Translations under genes and position numbers: made by a program
NCBI GenBank assembly: GCA_046263155.1
Contig: JBHELF010000104.1
Coordinates: forward strand, 1-27,840
Direction: 5' to 3'
DNA: 27,840 nucleotides
Source: DATADF01 sp046263155
Lineage (GTDB): Bacteria; Actinomycetota; CADDZG01; WHSQ01
Part shown: positions 6,468 to 14,117 of the stretch, in pieces
How positions within the stretch are numbered: position 1 is the first letter of the stretch
Layout: each line of letters starts with the position of its first letter
The notes under the pieces: generated by a model
Seen by the model: only the letters and a program-made list of their open reading frames with translations
Databases searched by the model: none
Told to the model about the DNA's origin: nothing

Positions 6468-7654
6468 TGCAGGAGCTGCCCGATGATGTGACGGCGGTAC
6501 TCGCGCGCGGCATTGGTGCCTACGTGCGCACCACGTCGCTCGCGGATCTGCCCGCAGGTCTCAAGCGCTTCAAGCGGTTTGCCGCCACCGACAAAGGCCT
6601 AATCCCTCACAGGAGTTCGCTCCTGCAGTCTCTGGACGACGAGGCGACGCGCGCGCTCATCGCGCAGTGGCTGGACAAGCGTCCCCCGCTGGCGAAGAGC
6701 GAGGCGGAGCTTCTCCGTCTGGCAAGCATGCGTCCCGAGGGCTGGCTGGAGGAGCTGAGCGCGCGCGGACGCGGTCCCCGTCCCACCAAAGCGCCCGATA
6801 GCGGACTGCAGGAAGCGCTGCAGCGTGAACAGGAAAAGACGCGGAAGGCTAGAGAAGAGGCGCGTCGAGCCAAGGAGGAAGCGCGCGCCGAGGTGACCGG
6901 AGCTCGCGGGCGGATCGCGGAACTCGAATCTCATGCGGCTGAACTTCGCTCCCGCTTGAGCGCGGCGACCGAGGAGGCCGACGCCGCGCTCCGCGAGCTC
7001 GCGAAGGCGACCGCCGACTCAGAGAATCGATTGCGCCGGGCGCGCCGCGATCTCGATCGGGCGCACTCGGAGATCGAAGAACTCCGGCGGACCGTCAAAG
7101 AACAGAGGAAGAAGGAGACCGCTCCGCGGCGAACCCCCGCGCCTCGTAAGACCCGCCGCGCGCCTGCCCCTGCCGAGTCAGAGCCGAAAACTTCGGAGGG
7201 GCCTCGCGCTCCACTCCCCGCGCCGCTAGGCCGGCTCGCGGATGAACCCGAGACGCTTTTTACGTGGCTCCAGGAGCCGGGAGCTCATCTCGTCGTCGAC
7301 GGCTACAACGTCGCCAAGGCCGAGGGGGGCTATGGCGAATTGGAACTGGCCGCTCAGCGGGAGAGGGTGACCGACGGTGTCGCGCGCCTGGCTCGAAGGA
7401 CGAAGGCCAAGGCCACGATCGTCTTCGACGGCTCCGACGTCGCTCCCGGAGCGTCGCGGCGTCGGTCGGGCGCCGTCAGGGTCGAATATTCCGCCCCCGG
7501 CGAGATCGCGGACGACCACCTCGTCGCGCTGCTCGAGAAGCTTCCTCCCGACCCGGTCATCGTCGTGACCAACGACAAGGAGCTGCAGGAACGAGTGGCC
7601 GACCTCGGCGCCACGGTCGCGACCTCGGGCCAGCTCCTCGCACTTATCCGCTGA
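6467..7654 (+). CDS. coiled-coil protein with C-terminal YacP-like NYN (PIN-like RNase) domain
   Basis: 395 residues. An N-terminal helical domain (~1-100) is followed by a long charged coiled coil (~115-215, rich in Glu/Arg/Ala heptads), a Pro/Arg/Lys-rich linker (~216-260), and a NYN domain (~265-395). The NYN domain shows HLVVDGYNVAKAEGG (Asp278), TIVFDGSDVAPG, IADDHLVALLEK and VVTNDKELQERV, matching the acidic metal-binding residues of the PIN-like YacP/Rae1 family; Bacillus Rae1 is a ribosome-associated endoribonuclease. An RNase role in RNA turnover is therefore likely but inferred. The coiled coil is a common actinobacterial elaboration of this family. A weak GC hairpin with a T-run follows the stop. 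Confidence 0.85.
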   Translation: MQELPDDVTAVLARGIGAYVRTTSLADLPAGLKRFKRFAATDKGLIPHRSSLLQSLDDEATRALIAQWLDKRPPLAKSEAELLRLASMRPEGWLEELSARGRGPRPTKAPDSGLQEALQREQEKTRKAREEARRAKEEARAEVTGARGRIAELESHAAELRSRLSAATEEADAALRELAKATADSENRLRRARRDLDRAHSEIEELRRTVKEQRKKETAPRRTPAPRKTRRAPAPAESEPKTSEGPRAPLPAPLGRLADEPETLFTWLQEPGAHLVVDGYNVAKAEGGYGELELAAQRERVTDGVARLARRTKAKATIVFDGSDVAPGASRRRSGAVRVEYSAPGEIADDHLVALLEKLPPDPVIVVTNDKELQERVADLGATVATSGQLLALIR

Positions 7655-7660
7655 TCCGCC

Positions 7661-7677
7661 CCCCGCCCGGGGTTTTT
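7661..7677 (+). terminator. possible short rho-independent terminator
   Basis: CCCC-GCCC-GGGG followed by TTTTT lies seven bases after the NYN gene stop. The stem is only four pairs, so termination may be partial, but the five-T run in this GC-rich DNA is conspicuous and separates the upstream operon from the small Cys-rich gene. Confidence 0.35.
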
Positions 7678-7744
7678 GTCGGTGCCTCCCCCTAACGTGA
7701 TTGGAGAACCATCCATGAGCGGATGAGAGGAACAGGAGGAGATC

Positions 7745-7963
7745 ATGCGGATCGAGTGCGAGAGGTGCGTCATGTACGAGTCGGAGCACTGCAGCGATTG
7801 CCTCGTGACGGCGCTGCTTCATCCCCCCGAGGGCATCGTCGAGATCGATGAGGATCTCGAACCCTCGCTGCAGACGCTGGCCGGGGCCGGCCTGATCCCG
7901 GTGCTCAAGTTCCGGCCCCGCGATGGGACCTCCGATGAGCGACCCACGTCTGCCGCCGGGTAA
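7745..7963 (+). CDS. small Cys-rich putative metal-binding protein
   Basis: 72 residues. The N-terminus is MRIECERCVMYESEHCSDCLV, four Cys in two CxxC pairs nine residues apart, a compact zinc-knuckle pattern. It is followed by a helix (VTALLHPPEG), an acidic segment (IVEIDEDLEPSLQTLAGAGLIPVLKF) and a polar tail. The ATG at 7745 is preceded by AGGAGGAG, a strong ribosome site, so the small gene is convincing. It lies between the NYN-domain gene and the SepH-like gene. No known function; a zinc-binding adapter is plausible. Confidence 0.75.
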   Translation: MRIECERCVMYESEHCSDCLVTALLHPPEGIVEIDEDLEPSLQTLAGAGLIPVLKFRPRDGTSDERPTSAAG

Positions 7964-8002
7964 ATCCCCCCCGGCACGCCCGGCGCTCTTTACGATGCAG
8001 AC

Positions 8003-8779
8003 GTGCCTCCCAAAAAAACGACTCGCAAGACGAGTCGAAAAAAGACAACGCGCGCGACGCCAAAGAGGACGTCTCGCAAGGCGACCGCACGCCTACCGAA
8101 GCGGGCGCAGCCCCTAATCCTCAAACCGGTGGGGGTGACCGATGACGGGCGCGCCGTGATCCTGGCGCGACGCGCCGGCTCCCGGCACGGTGATTACCGA
8201 CTGGCGCTGGACAAGGCACTCGTCAAGCAGCTCGACGCAGCGGCCCGCAAGCGCGCCGCGGCCCGCCGAGCGGAGGAAGAGCAAGCCGCGCCGATCGAGT
8301 CCCCGGAGCCGGAGCCTCGTCTGGAGAGCAAGCTGACTCCCAAAGAGATCCAGGCCCTCCTGCGCCGTGGAAAGAGCGTGTCCTCGATCGCCAAGCGCGC
8401 CGGGGTCGATGCTGCTTGGGTCGAGCGTTTCGAGAGCCCAATCATCTGGGAGCGATCAAACATGGCCAACCGGGCGCAGAACGCTCGTCTCACTAAAGCG
8501 CGCAGCGGCACCTCGAAACTGGCGTTGGGCGAGGCCGTGCGCGCGAACCTCAGAAGGACGGCCCCCGCTCTGGGCTCCAGGGAGATCGAGACCGGCTGGG
8601 ATTCCGTCCGCCATCCCCGCCGCAACACCTGGATCGTCAGCTTTACGTGGTCGGGGCCGAGATCGATCAAGACGGCACGCTGGGAGTACGACCCGGCGAG
8701 TGAGCACCTGGACGCCCTCGACAAGGCCGCGGCCGATATCGGCTGGGCTGCTCGGGCGCGTCGCCAGACGCACGCCTAA
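8003..8779 (+). CDS. sepH: SepH-like cell division protein (DUF3071)
   Basis: 258 residues from GTG 8003. The first 34 residues contain 15 Lys/Arg, a basic tail that could contact DNA or RNA. Residues ~37-75 match the SepH N-terminal module (LKPVGVTDDGRAVILARR...YRLALDKAL). Residues ~110-160 match its helix-turn-helix: SKLTPKEIQALLRRGKSV, AKRAGVDAAWVERFESPI, then ERSNMANRAQ. The later WDSVRHPRRNTWIVSFTW and ARWEYDPASEHL match the C-terminal part. In Streptomyces and mycobacteria SepH binds FtsZ and promotes its assembly at septa, and the family is restricted to actinobacteria, which helps identify the host. No Shine-Dalgarno is visible; TACGAT (7991-7996) lies six bases before the GTG, so the mRNA may be leaderless. 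Confidence 0.8.
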   Translation: MPPKKTTRKTSRKKTTRATPKRTSRKATARLPKRAQPLILKPVGVTDDGRAVILARRAGSRHGDYRLALDKALVKQLDAAARKRAAARRAEEEQAAPIESPEPEPRLESKLTPKEIQALLRRGKSVSSIAKRAGVDAAWVERFESPIIWERSNMANRAQNARLTKARSGTSKLALGEAVRANLRRTAPALGSREIETGWDSVRHPRRNTWIVSFTWSGPRSIKTARWEYDPASEHLDALDKAAADIGWAARARRQTHA

Positions 8780-8780
8780 A

Positions 8781-8808
8781 CTTATTCCGTCAACCCAGTC
8801 GGAATAGG
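8781..8808 (+). promoter_or_regulatory. inverted repeat upstream of the acyl-CoA synthetase gene
   Basis: CTTATTCCG (8781-8789) and CGGAATAGG (8800-8808) form a nine-pair inverted repeat (one G-T) around a 10-base spacer, starting two bases after the SepH-like stop and ending ten bases before the acyl-CoA synthetase ATG. As DNA it could be an operator for a dimeric repressor. As RNA it would pair part of the purine-rich ribosome site (AGGGGGGC). It lacks a T-run, so it is a poor terminator. Confidence 0.45.
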
Positions 8809-8818
8809 GGGGCATTGA

Positions 8819-10723
8819 ATGCCTGTCGATACGATCATTGCCAAGTTTCACGAGCGCACGCGCGTCCATCCCCAGCGGCCGGCCTTGACATACAAGGCGA
8901 ACGGCGAGTGGCAGGACATCACCTGGGGCGACTACGGCGACCTCGTCCGCAGAGCCGGCAAGGCGCTCATCGCGCTCGGGTACAAGCACGGCAACAAGAT
9001 CGCGATCCTCTCCAACAATCGCCCCGAGTGGCATGTGGCGGATGTGGCGTCGATGGCTCTCGGCGGCGCGTCGGCAGCCATCTACCAGACGAGCTCGCCG
9101 GAGCAAGTCCAATACATCGTCGAGCACTCCGAGTCGAAGTTTGTGTTCGTCGATAGCTCCGACCAACTGGAGAAAATGCTCAAGATCAAGGCCGAGGTGC
9201 CCAAGGTCAAGAAGGTCATCATCTTCGGTGACTACGACGGCGGCGCGAATGGGAACTTCGTAATCACCTGGGACGACTTCCAGAAGCTCGGCGACGACGT
9301 CGAGGACGCGCGCTACGAAGAGGCGGTCGCGTCGGTGAAGCCGGAGGACCTCGCCACTTTCGTCTACACCTCGGGAACCACCGGACCTCCCAAGGCCGTG
9401 ATGCTGACGCACGCCAACATTTGGTGGACCTGCAACAGCACGCAGGCTCACATCCCCATCGGATCGGACGAACTGAAGAACGCGGACGGCAGCTACAACG
9501 CCCGCGCCATCTCGTATTTGCCCCTGTCGCACATCGCGGAGCGCATGCTCGGTCATCTGCTCCACATCTTTTACGGACACCAGACTTGCTTCGCGGAGTC
9601 CATCGACAAGCTCGTGCCGAACCTCCAGGAGATAAAGCCGACCTATTTCTTCGGCGTGCCGCGCGTGTGGGAGAAGTTCTACGCGGGCGTCCAAGCCAAG
9701 ATGGCGGCAGCCGATCCGAACGATCGCAAGGCGAAACTTGCCAAGCGGGCCATCGAGGTGGGCAAAGAAGTCACCGAGTTGCAGCAGGAAGCGGTCCGGC
9801 GCGGCGGCAAGATGGCCGACGCCCGGATTCCGATCGGTCTCAAGGTGCGCCACAGTCTTCTGGACAAGCTCGTGCTACACAAGATCCGCGCCGCCTTCGG
9901 CCTCGAGGAGTGCCGGCTACCGCTCTCGGCCGCCGCGCCACTGGCGCCCGAGCTGATCTGGTTCTTTCACTCGATCGGCCTCCCCATCGCCGAGGGCTAT
10001 GGGCAGTCTGAGGGCAACGGGCCTACGAGCTGGAATCCCCCCGACGCCGTGAACATCGGAAGCGTCGGTCTGCCGTTCCCCGGCATGGAGGTGAAGGTCG
10101 CAGAGGACGGCGAGATCCTCGTGCGCGGCGGCAACATCATGGCCGGCTATTACAAGGACAAGAAGGCGAGCGCGGAGACCGTCGACAAGGACGGCTGGCT
10201 CCACTCCGGCGACGTCGGCGAGTTCAACGAGCACGGCTACCTGAAGATCACCGACCGCAAGAAGGACCTCATCATTACTGCGGGCGGCAAGAACATCGCT
10301 CCGCAAGAGATCGAGAACAAGATCAAGCAGGCGCACCCCGCGATCTCGCAAGTGGTCGTGATCGGAGATCGACGCCCGTTCCTCACCGCGATCGTCACAC
10401 TCGATGAGGAGAAGGCGCCAGCGTGGGCCAAGAAGGCCGGCATCGATGGCGGCGACGGCCTCGCCGGGATCGCAAACGACGACCGCGCCTTGAAGGAGAT
10501 TTACGGCGCGATCGCCAAGGTGAACAAGGCGCTCGCCAAGGTCGAGGGCATCAAGAAAATTCGCATTCTGGAGCGCGACTTCCTTCAGGACGAGAACGAG
10601 ATCACGCCCACGTTCAAGGTCAAGCGCAAGCAGATCAACGAGCTCTACGCGGACGTTATCGAGGGCATGTACAAGAAGGATTCGCCTGAGGTCGCGGGGG
10701 CCAAGGCGCCGCTGCGAAAATAG
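8819..10723 (+). CDS. long-chain fatty-acid--CoA ligase (AMP-forming acyl-CoA synthetase)
   Basis: 634 residues, the usual length for FadD15/LACS-type enzymes, which activate fatty acids through acyl-AMP to acyl-CoA. Seen: the ATP/AMP signature FVYTSGTTGPPKAVMLTHAN (~181-200), YLPLSHIAERM, FGVPRVWEKFYAG, the adenylate motif EGYGQSEGNGPTSWN, and the hinge/linker GWLHSGDVGEFNEHGYLKI followed by DRKKDLIITAGGKNIAPQEIE. The C-terminal ATFKVKRK-like Lys region (ITPTFKVKRKQINELY) holds the catalytic Lys. The long form with VPRVWEKF and GGKNIAP is typical of the long-chain class. An inverted repeat precedes the ATG and a strong terminator follows the stop, so it is probably transcribed alone. It may supply acyl-CoA for the racemase-like enzyme nearby. 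Confidence 0.95.
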   Translation: MPVDTIIAKFHERTRVHPQRPALTYKANGEWQDITWGDYGDLVRRAGKALIALGYKHGNKIAILSNNRPEWHVADVASMALGGASAAIYQTSSPEQVQYIVEHSESKFVFVDSSDQLEKMLKIKAEVPKVKKVIIFGDYDGGANGNFVITWDDFQKLGDDVEDARYEEAVASVKPEDLATFVYTSGTTGPPKAVMLTHANIWWTCNSTQAHIPIGSDELKNADGSYNARAISYLPLSHIAERMLGHLLHIFYGHQTCFAESIDKLVPNLQEIKPTYFFGVPRVWEKFYAGVQAKMAAADPNDRKAKLAKRAIEVGKEVTELQQEAVRRGGKMADARIPIGLKVRHSLLDKLVLHKIRAAFGLEECRLPLSAAAPLAPELIWFFHSIGLPIAEGYGQSEGNGPTSWNPPDAVNIGSVGLPFPGMEVKVAEDGEILVRGGNIMAGYYKDKKASAETVDKDGWLHSGDVGEFNEHGYLKITDRKKDLIITAGGKNIAPQEIENKIKQAHPAISQVVVIGDRRPFLTAIVTLDEEKAPAWAKKAGIDGGDGLAGIANDDRALKEIYGAIAKVNKALAKVEGIKKIRILERDFLQDENEITPTFKVKRKQINELYADVIEGMYKKDSPEVAGAKAPLRK

Positions 10724-10740
10724 GACAAAAGGTATTCATT

Positions 10741-10766
10741 AGAGGGGGCGGCTTGCCGCCCTCTCT
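10741..10766 (+). terminator. strong hairpin terminator after the acyl-CoA synthetase gene
   Basis: AGAGGGGGCGGC-TT-GCCGCCCTCTCT gives a 12-pair stem with one G-T pair, 17 bases after the stop, followed by the T-containing TGCGTTT. It is the clearest terminator in the window and marks the left border of the secreted-protein cluster. Confidence 0.75.
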
Positions 10767-10849
10767 TGCGTTTGGGCAGGAATAGCTGCGCCCTTCGGAG
10801 AACCTCCTTCCAACTATTTACGGGTGCTCTCAGGTCGGAGGAAAAGAGA

Positions 10850-12214
10850 TTGACTAAGCGACTGTTCGGACTATTCCTATCGTTAGCCTTGGTGGGCGGA
10901 GCCCTAGCTGCTCTTCCTGCGTTGGCTCAACCCACGGTCCCAGATGAGGTCCAGATAGATGATCCGTTCGGCGATGCCAATGGGGCGGGCGGCGACCAGA
11001 GAGCCTGCGCTCCCGCGCCCGTCAATTGCGTCGACGCAAGCACGGTGGCGGACCTCGGCAAGATCTGGTTCTCGAACACCACCGACCAGATCAGCGTCCA
11101 CATCCAGACCGAGCTGCCTCGCGGCGCGGGCACAGCGTCGGGCAATTCGTACGAGGTGTTTACGAATCCAAACGCGGAAGGAACCAAATGCCTCCGGTTC
11201 GGAGCGGTTTTTCCCGGCGGGTCGACTGCGGCAGGTGGAACCTACCAAGACGAACCTCTCGCAAAGCTCCTGGATCGCTGCAAGGGCGACTCGAACTTCT
11301 TCGCGACCGGTGTTGAAGGCCAGATTGCCGTAGACCCGCTGGCCGACGGGACAGGCTTGATTACGCTCACCTTCCCGCGAGCTCACAGTCCTCTGCTCGC
11401 AACCGGTGGCGTCCTTGAGGTTCCGCACGGGGTTTCCAGTCTCGCGGTCGGCGGCGCCGGGCAGGGATTTGTCTCGAGAATGATCGACAACACCGTCGAC
11501 GGCACCAATTACGCCCTGCAGGACGGGGATCAAGGACAGCCGTCTCCGAGTCCGAGTCCCACCGCGGGTGAGGAGCAGCCCGAGGAACCTAAGGAAAAGA
11601 AGTGCCCAAAGAAGAAAGGCAAGAAGGGCAAGAAAAAGAAGAAGAAGTGCCCCAAGAAGGGTCCCGGGGACGTGCCCGTGGCTGCCTGTGCGCCCTACAC
11701 GCCGGGCGAGCAGGGAGGCGAAGCTGAGACCTCAATCGTGACCGACGCTGCGACTGAAGAGGCACCCGTTGAGGTCACGATTCCGACCGATCCCGGCTTT
11801 GGAATCGGCGGCACGCCGCTCGAAGCGACGATAAGCCACGCGTTTCACAATATTCAGGTCGACTCTGCAAATCCCACTGCGGGTCTGCACCTCGTGCTCG
11901 AATTCGACCTAGAAGAGGATTACGACCTCTACCTCAACTATCCCGACGGGTCGGAGGCCGCCCACGTTGCCGGGTTCAATCCAGTTCCTCCTCTGTCCGA
12001 CGGAACCGGCAGTGGGGGTCATAGCGAAATGGGAGCGGAATATCTCGACGGCGTCAGTACTCCCGACTGCGGTGGCTACACCTTAGACATCGCCAACGCC
12101 ACCGGGCTGGGCGGCGACAAGACGCTCAAGCTCTGGCTCGGCGAGATCACGTATACGCCGGGCGGCGTGGGCGCTGTTCAAGGTACCTATCTGCTACCCA
12201 AGGGGGCCGAATGA
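10850..12214 (+). CDS. secreted two-domain protein with Lys-rich CPKKK linker (paralog A)
   Basis: 454 residues from TTG 10850, chosen because GGAGG (10837-10841) lies eight bases upstream and the product then opens with a textbook signal peptide (MTKRLFGLFLSLALVGGALAAL, cleavage after LAQ). Domain N (~30-225) begins VPDEVQIDDPFGDAN, contains a VADLGKIWFSNTTDQISVHIQTE strand pair and ends DGTNYALQDGD. A short Pro/Ser stretch leads into a linker with two CPKK motifs flanking a run of Lys and Gly. Domain C (~285-454) starts CAPYTPGEQG and has FDLEEDYDLYLNYPDGSEAA, GGHSEMGAEYLDG and CGGYTLDI, which resembles beta-sandwich pre-peptidase-type domains. Domain N recurs in paralog C and domain C in paralog B. 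The function is not recognised; likely an extracellular structural or binding protein. Its stop overlaps the paralog B start. Confidence 0.8.
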   Translation: MTKRLFGLFLSLALVGGALAALPALAQPTVPDEVQIDDPFGDANGAGGDQRACAPAPVNCVDASTVADLGKIWFSNTTDQISVHIQTELPRGAGTASGNSYEVFTNPNAEGTKCLRFGAVFPGGSTAAGGTYQDEPLAKLLDRCKGDSNFFATGVEGQIAVDPLADGTGLITLTFPRAHSPLLATGGVLEVPHGVSSLAVGGAGQGFVSRMIDNTVDGTNYALQDGDQGQPSPSPSPTAGEEQPEEPKEKKCPKKKGKKGKKKKKKCPKKGPGDVPVAACAPYTPGEQGGEAETSIVTDAATEEAPVEVTIPTDPGFGIGGTPLEATISHAFHNIQVDSANPTAGLHLVLEFDLEEDYDLYLNYPDGSEAAHVAGFNPVPPLSDGTGSGGHSEMGAEYLDGVSTPDCGGYTLDIANATGLGGDKTLKLWLGEITYTPGGVGAVQGTYLLPKGAE

Positions 12215-12981
12215 CCCGGGAATCAATGATTAAGAGAAGTTTGGGACTGTTGCTGGTTGCAGTGCTACTCGGCGCGGGACTTTCGACGATCGCGGGGGCC
12301 GCACCGACAGACCACACTGCCGCCAAGGTCGCTATATCGGGCGATCAAACCGACGGCGCATTCCTAGTTCCGCAAGGCAGTCCCACTCCAAGCGCGACTG
12401 CGACGCCTGCTCCCAGTCCCACCTCAACAGAGCAGCCTAAGAAGTGCCCGCCAAAGAAGGGCAAAGGAAAGAAAAAGAAGAAGGGCTGCCCACCTCAGAA
12501 GCCCGCTGCGCCGGCCTGTCCGGCGTACACGCCAGGCGAGCAAGGTGCCGAGCTGCCTGTCAACCTTGTAACGGATGCCCACACGGCAGATGCACCATTA
12601 GAGGTCACGGTCGCCACCGAGGCGGGGTTCGTGGCCGAGGTCCCGATGGCATTCCAGAATATTCAGGTCGACACCGCGAGTGCGGAGACGGGCCTGCACG
12701 CGGCGTTTGAGTTCGAGATCTTCGAGGACTACGACATCTACCTCAACAATCCCGACGGTTCGGAAGCAGCACGGGCCGCGGGCTTTAATCCATTTCCGTT
12801 CGTGCCAGGCGAAACCGATGGCACAGGTAATGGAGGCCACAGCGAGCAGGGCGCCGAGTACCTTGACGGTATCCGGACTGCGGATTGCGGGGGCTACACA
12901 CTCCAGATCGATAGCTTCCTAGCCGAGGGCGGCGACCGTACGCTCAACCTGTGGTTAGGCGAGGCGACCTACCCCGAATAG
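12211..12981 (+). CDS. secreted protein with Lys-rich linker and C-terminal domain (paralog B)
   Basis: 256 residues from ATG 12211 (ATGA overlap with paralog A); an ATG at 12226 would give a tighter signal peptide (MIKRSLGLLLVAVLLGAGL, cleavage near AGA). A Pro/Ser/Thr stretch (~50-73) is followed by a Cys-bounded Lys/Gly-rich linker (KKCPPKKGKGKKKKKGCPP, ~76-94) and one domain that closely matches domain C of paralog A: CPAYTPGEQG, AFQNIQVDTA, FEDYDIYLNNPDGSEAARAAGFNP, GGHSEQGAEYLDGIRTADCGGYTL and LNLWLGEATY. It lacks domain N. The close match and adjacency indicate tandem duplication with loss of the first half. A terminator hairpin follows. Function unknown. Confidence 0.8.
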   Translation: MTRESMIKRSLGLLLVAVLLGAGLSTIAGAAPTDHTAAKVAISGDQTDGAFLVPQGSPTPSATATPAPSPTSTEQPKKCPPKKGKGKKKKKGCPPQKPAAPACPAYTPGEQGAELPVNLVTDAHTADAPLEVTVATEAGFVAEVPMAFQNIQVDTASAETGLHAAFEFEIFEDYDIYLNNPDGSEAARAAGFNPFPFVPGETDGTGNGGHSEQGAEYLDGIRTADCGGYTLQIDSFLAEGGDRTLNLWLGEATYPE

Positions 12982-13025
12982 CAGTCGCGAAGTCGGTGAC
13001 CCCGCGCTTGACTGCTCGTAAATGA

Positions 13026-13050
13026 AGAGGGCCTGCAGGCCCCTCTCTTT
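13026..13050 (+). terminator. hairpin terminator after paralog B
   Basis: AGAGGGCC-TGCA-GGCCCCTCT, an eight-pair stem with one bulged C, followed by CTTTCC. It lies about 45 bases after the paralog B stop and 78 bases before paralog C, so paralog C probably has its own promoter. Confidence 0.55.
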
Positions 13051-13128
13051 CCAGTTGTGGAATGGAGAGAGGACACTGCGCGTTTGTCGGCGAAATCTCC
13101 GAAAAAGCACAGTTCTCAAGGGGGAACT

Positions 13129-14019
13129 ATGAAGCGGTTTGCGATCGCATTGGTCTGCGCCTCACTTGTGGCTGGCATGTTGCAGACGCTCCCAGCCAAC
13201 GCCCAACCTGAAGTACCAGAGGTCGTCCAGATCGAGGATCCAGCGGGGGATGCCAACTACGTCAATGACGGCACCACGTTCGGGGCCGGAGGCGGTCGGA
13301 ACCATGTGGGTCCGATGAATCAGGACCTTTCCGGCATCGGAGATCTCCTCAAAGTCTGGTACACGAACGATGCGACCACTTTGTCGGTGCACGTCCAGAC
13401 AGAGGCCCCGCCGCCGAGCAGCGGGGTCGCCTACTACACCGAGATCATCAGCAACGTCGACGGGGACGGCAATGCTTGCGTTCTGATCGAGTACGTCATC
13501 GAGGCACCCACCTTCCAACGCGATTCCTATGCGACCGTCACCGATGAATGCGCGGCGAGCGATCCCGTAGAAGGTGAGGTCGTCGTCGCGGAAGGACCAG
13601 ACGGAACAGGCATCGCGACCGTCACGCTTCCCCGCGCGTCCAACGTAGCATTTGCGCCCGGGAGCGTCCTTACGGCGCCCGAGGCCCGCGTGACGAATGC
13701 CACGGGTCCTCTCCCAGATCAGGTCCCCATGTTTGGCGGAGGCTTTGTGATCTATCCCATAATCGACAACACGGAGCCCGGGACCGACTACACGCTCCAA
13801 GATCAACGGGCCAAGAAGTGTCCCAAAAAGAAAGCCAAGAAGGGCAAGTGTCCTAAGCCGGCAAAGAGTCCGTCTCCAACCCCAACCGGCAGCCCTGTGT
13901 CGCCGAGCCCGACGGCAACCTCAGCGCCGGTGGACGATGAGGCTGCTGGACCTTGGTTCGTGAGCCGGTTCTGGACCGCCACTACAAGAGTGTGGAGTTC
14001 CTTTGTCGCCAACTGGTAG
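13129..14019 (+). CDS. secreted protein with domain N, Lys-rich linker and Pro/Ser tail (paralog C)
   Basis: 296 residues from ATG 13129, preceded by AAGGGGGAAC; the frame is open further upstream but the signal peptide (MKRFAIALVCASLVAGMLQTL, cleavage after ANA) fixes the start. Domain N (~28-225) parallels paralog A: VPEVVQIEDPAGDAN, GDLLKVWYTNDATTLSVHVQTE and a final IIDNTEPGTDYTLQD. A Lys-rich linker (KKCPKKKAKKGKCPKP) with two Cys follows, then SPSPTPTGSPVSPSPTAT and a short Trp/Phe-containing C-terminus (GPWFVSRFWTATTRVWSSFV), which might associate with membrane or envelope. Domain C is missing. It reads as the complement of paralog B. Function unknown. Confidence 0.8.
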   Translation: MKRFAIALVCASLVAGMLQTLPANAQPEVPEVVQIEDPAGDANYVNDGTTFGAGGGRNHVGPMNQDLSGIGDLLKVWYTNDATTLSVHVQTEAPPPSSGVAYYTEIISNVDGDGNACVLIEYVIEAPTFQRDSYATVTDECAASDPVEGEVVVAEGPDGTGIATVTLPRASNVAFAPGSVLTAPEARVTNATGPLPDQVPMFGGGFVIYPIIDNTEPGTDYTLQDQRAKKCPKKKAKKGKCPKPAKSPSPTPTGSPVSPSPTATSAPVDDEAAGPWFVSRFWTATTRVWSSFVANW

Positions 14020-14117
14020 TCGCCGACTCGAATTACTAGAACTCGGGAAGAACCAGTTGGTCTGAACGCCGGGCGTATGCTCGGGGTGCTGCGGCTACCC
14101 GATAAGAGGAGGCGACA

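Noticed and set aside
8456..9853. A 465-codon open frame antisense to the acyl-CoA synthetase gene
   Set aside because: It shows no recognisable domain and mirrors the codon bias of a full-length, motif-complete enzyme on the other strand; long antisense frames are common in high-GC DNA.
11590..11670. The repetitive AAG-rich stretch as a DNA repeat element
   Set aside because: It is explained by the Lys-rich coding sequence and is not repeated as DNA outside the related linkers at about 12440-12500 and 13810-13865.
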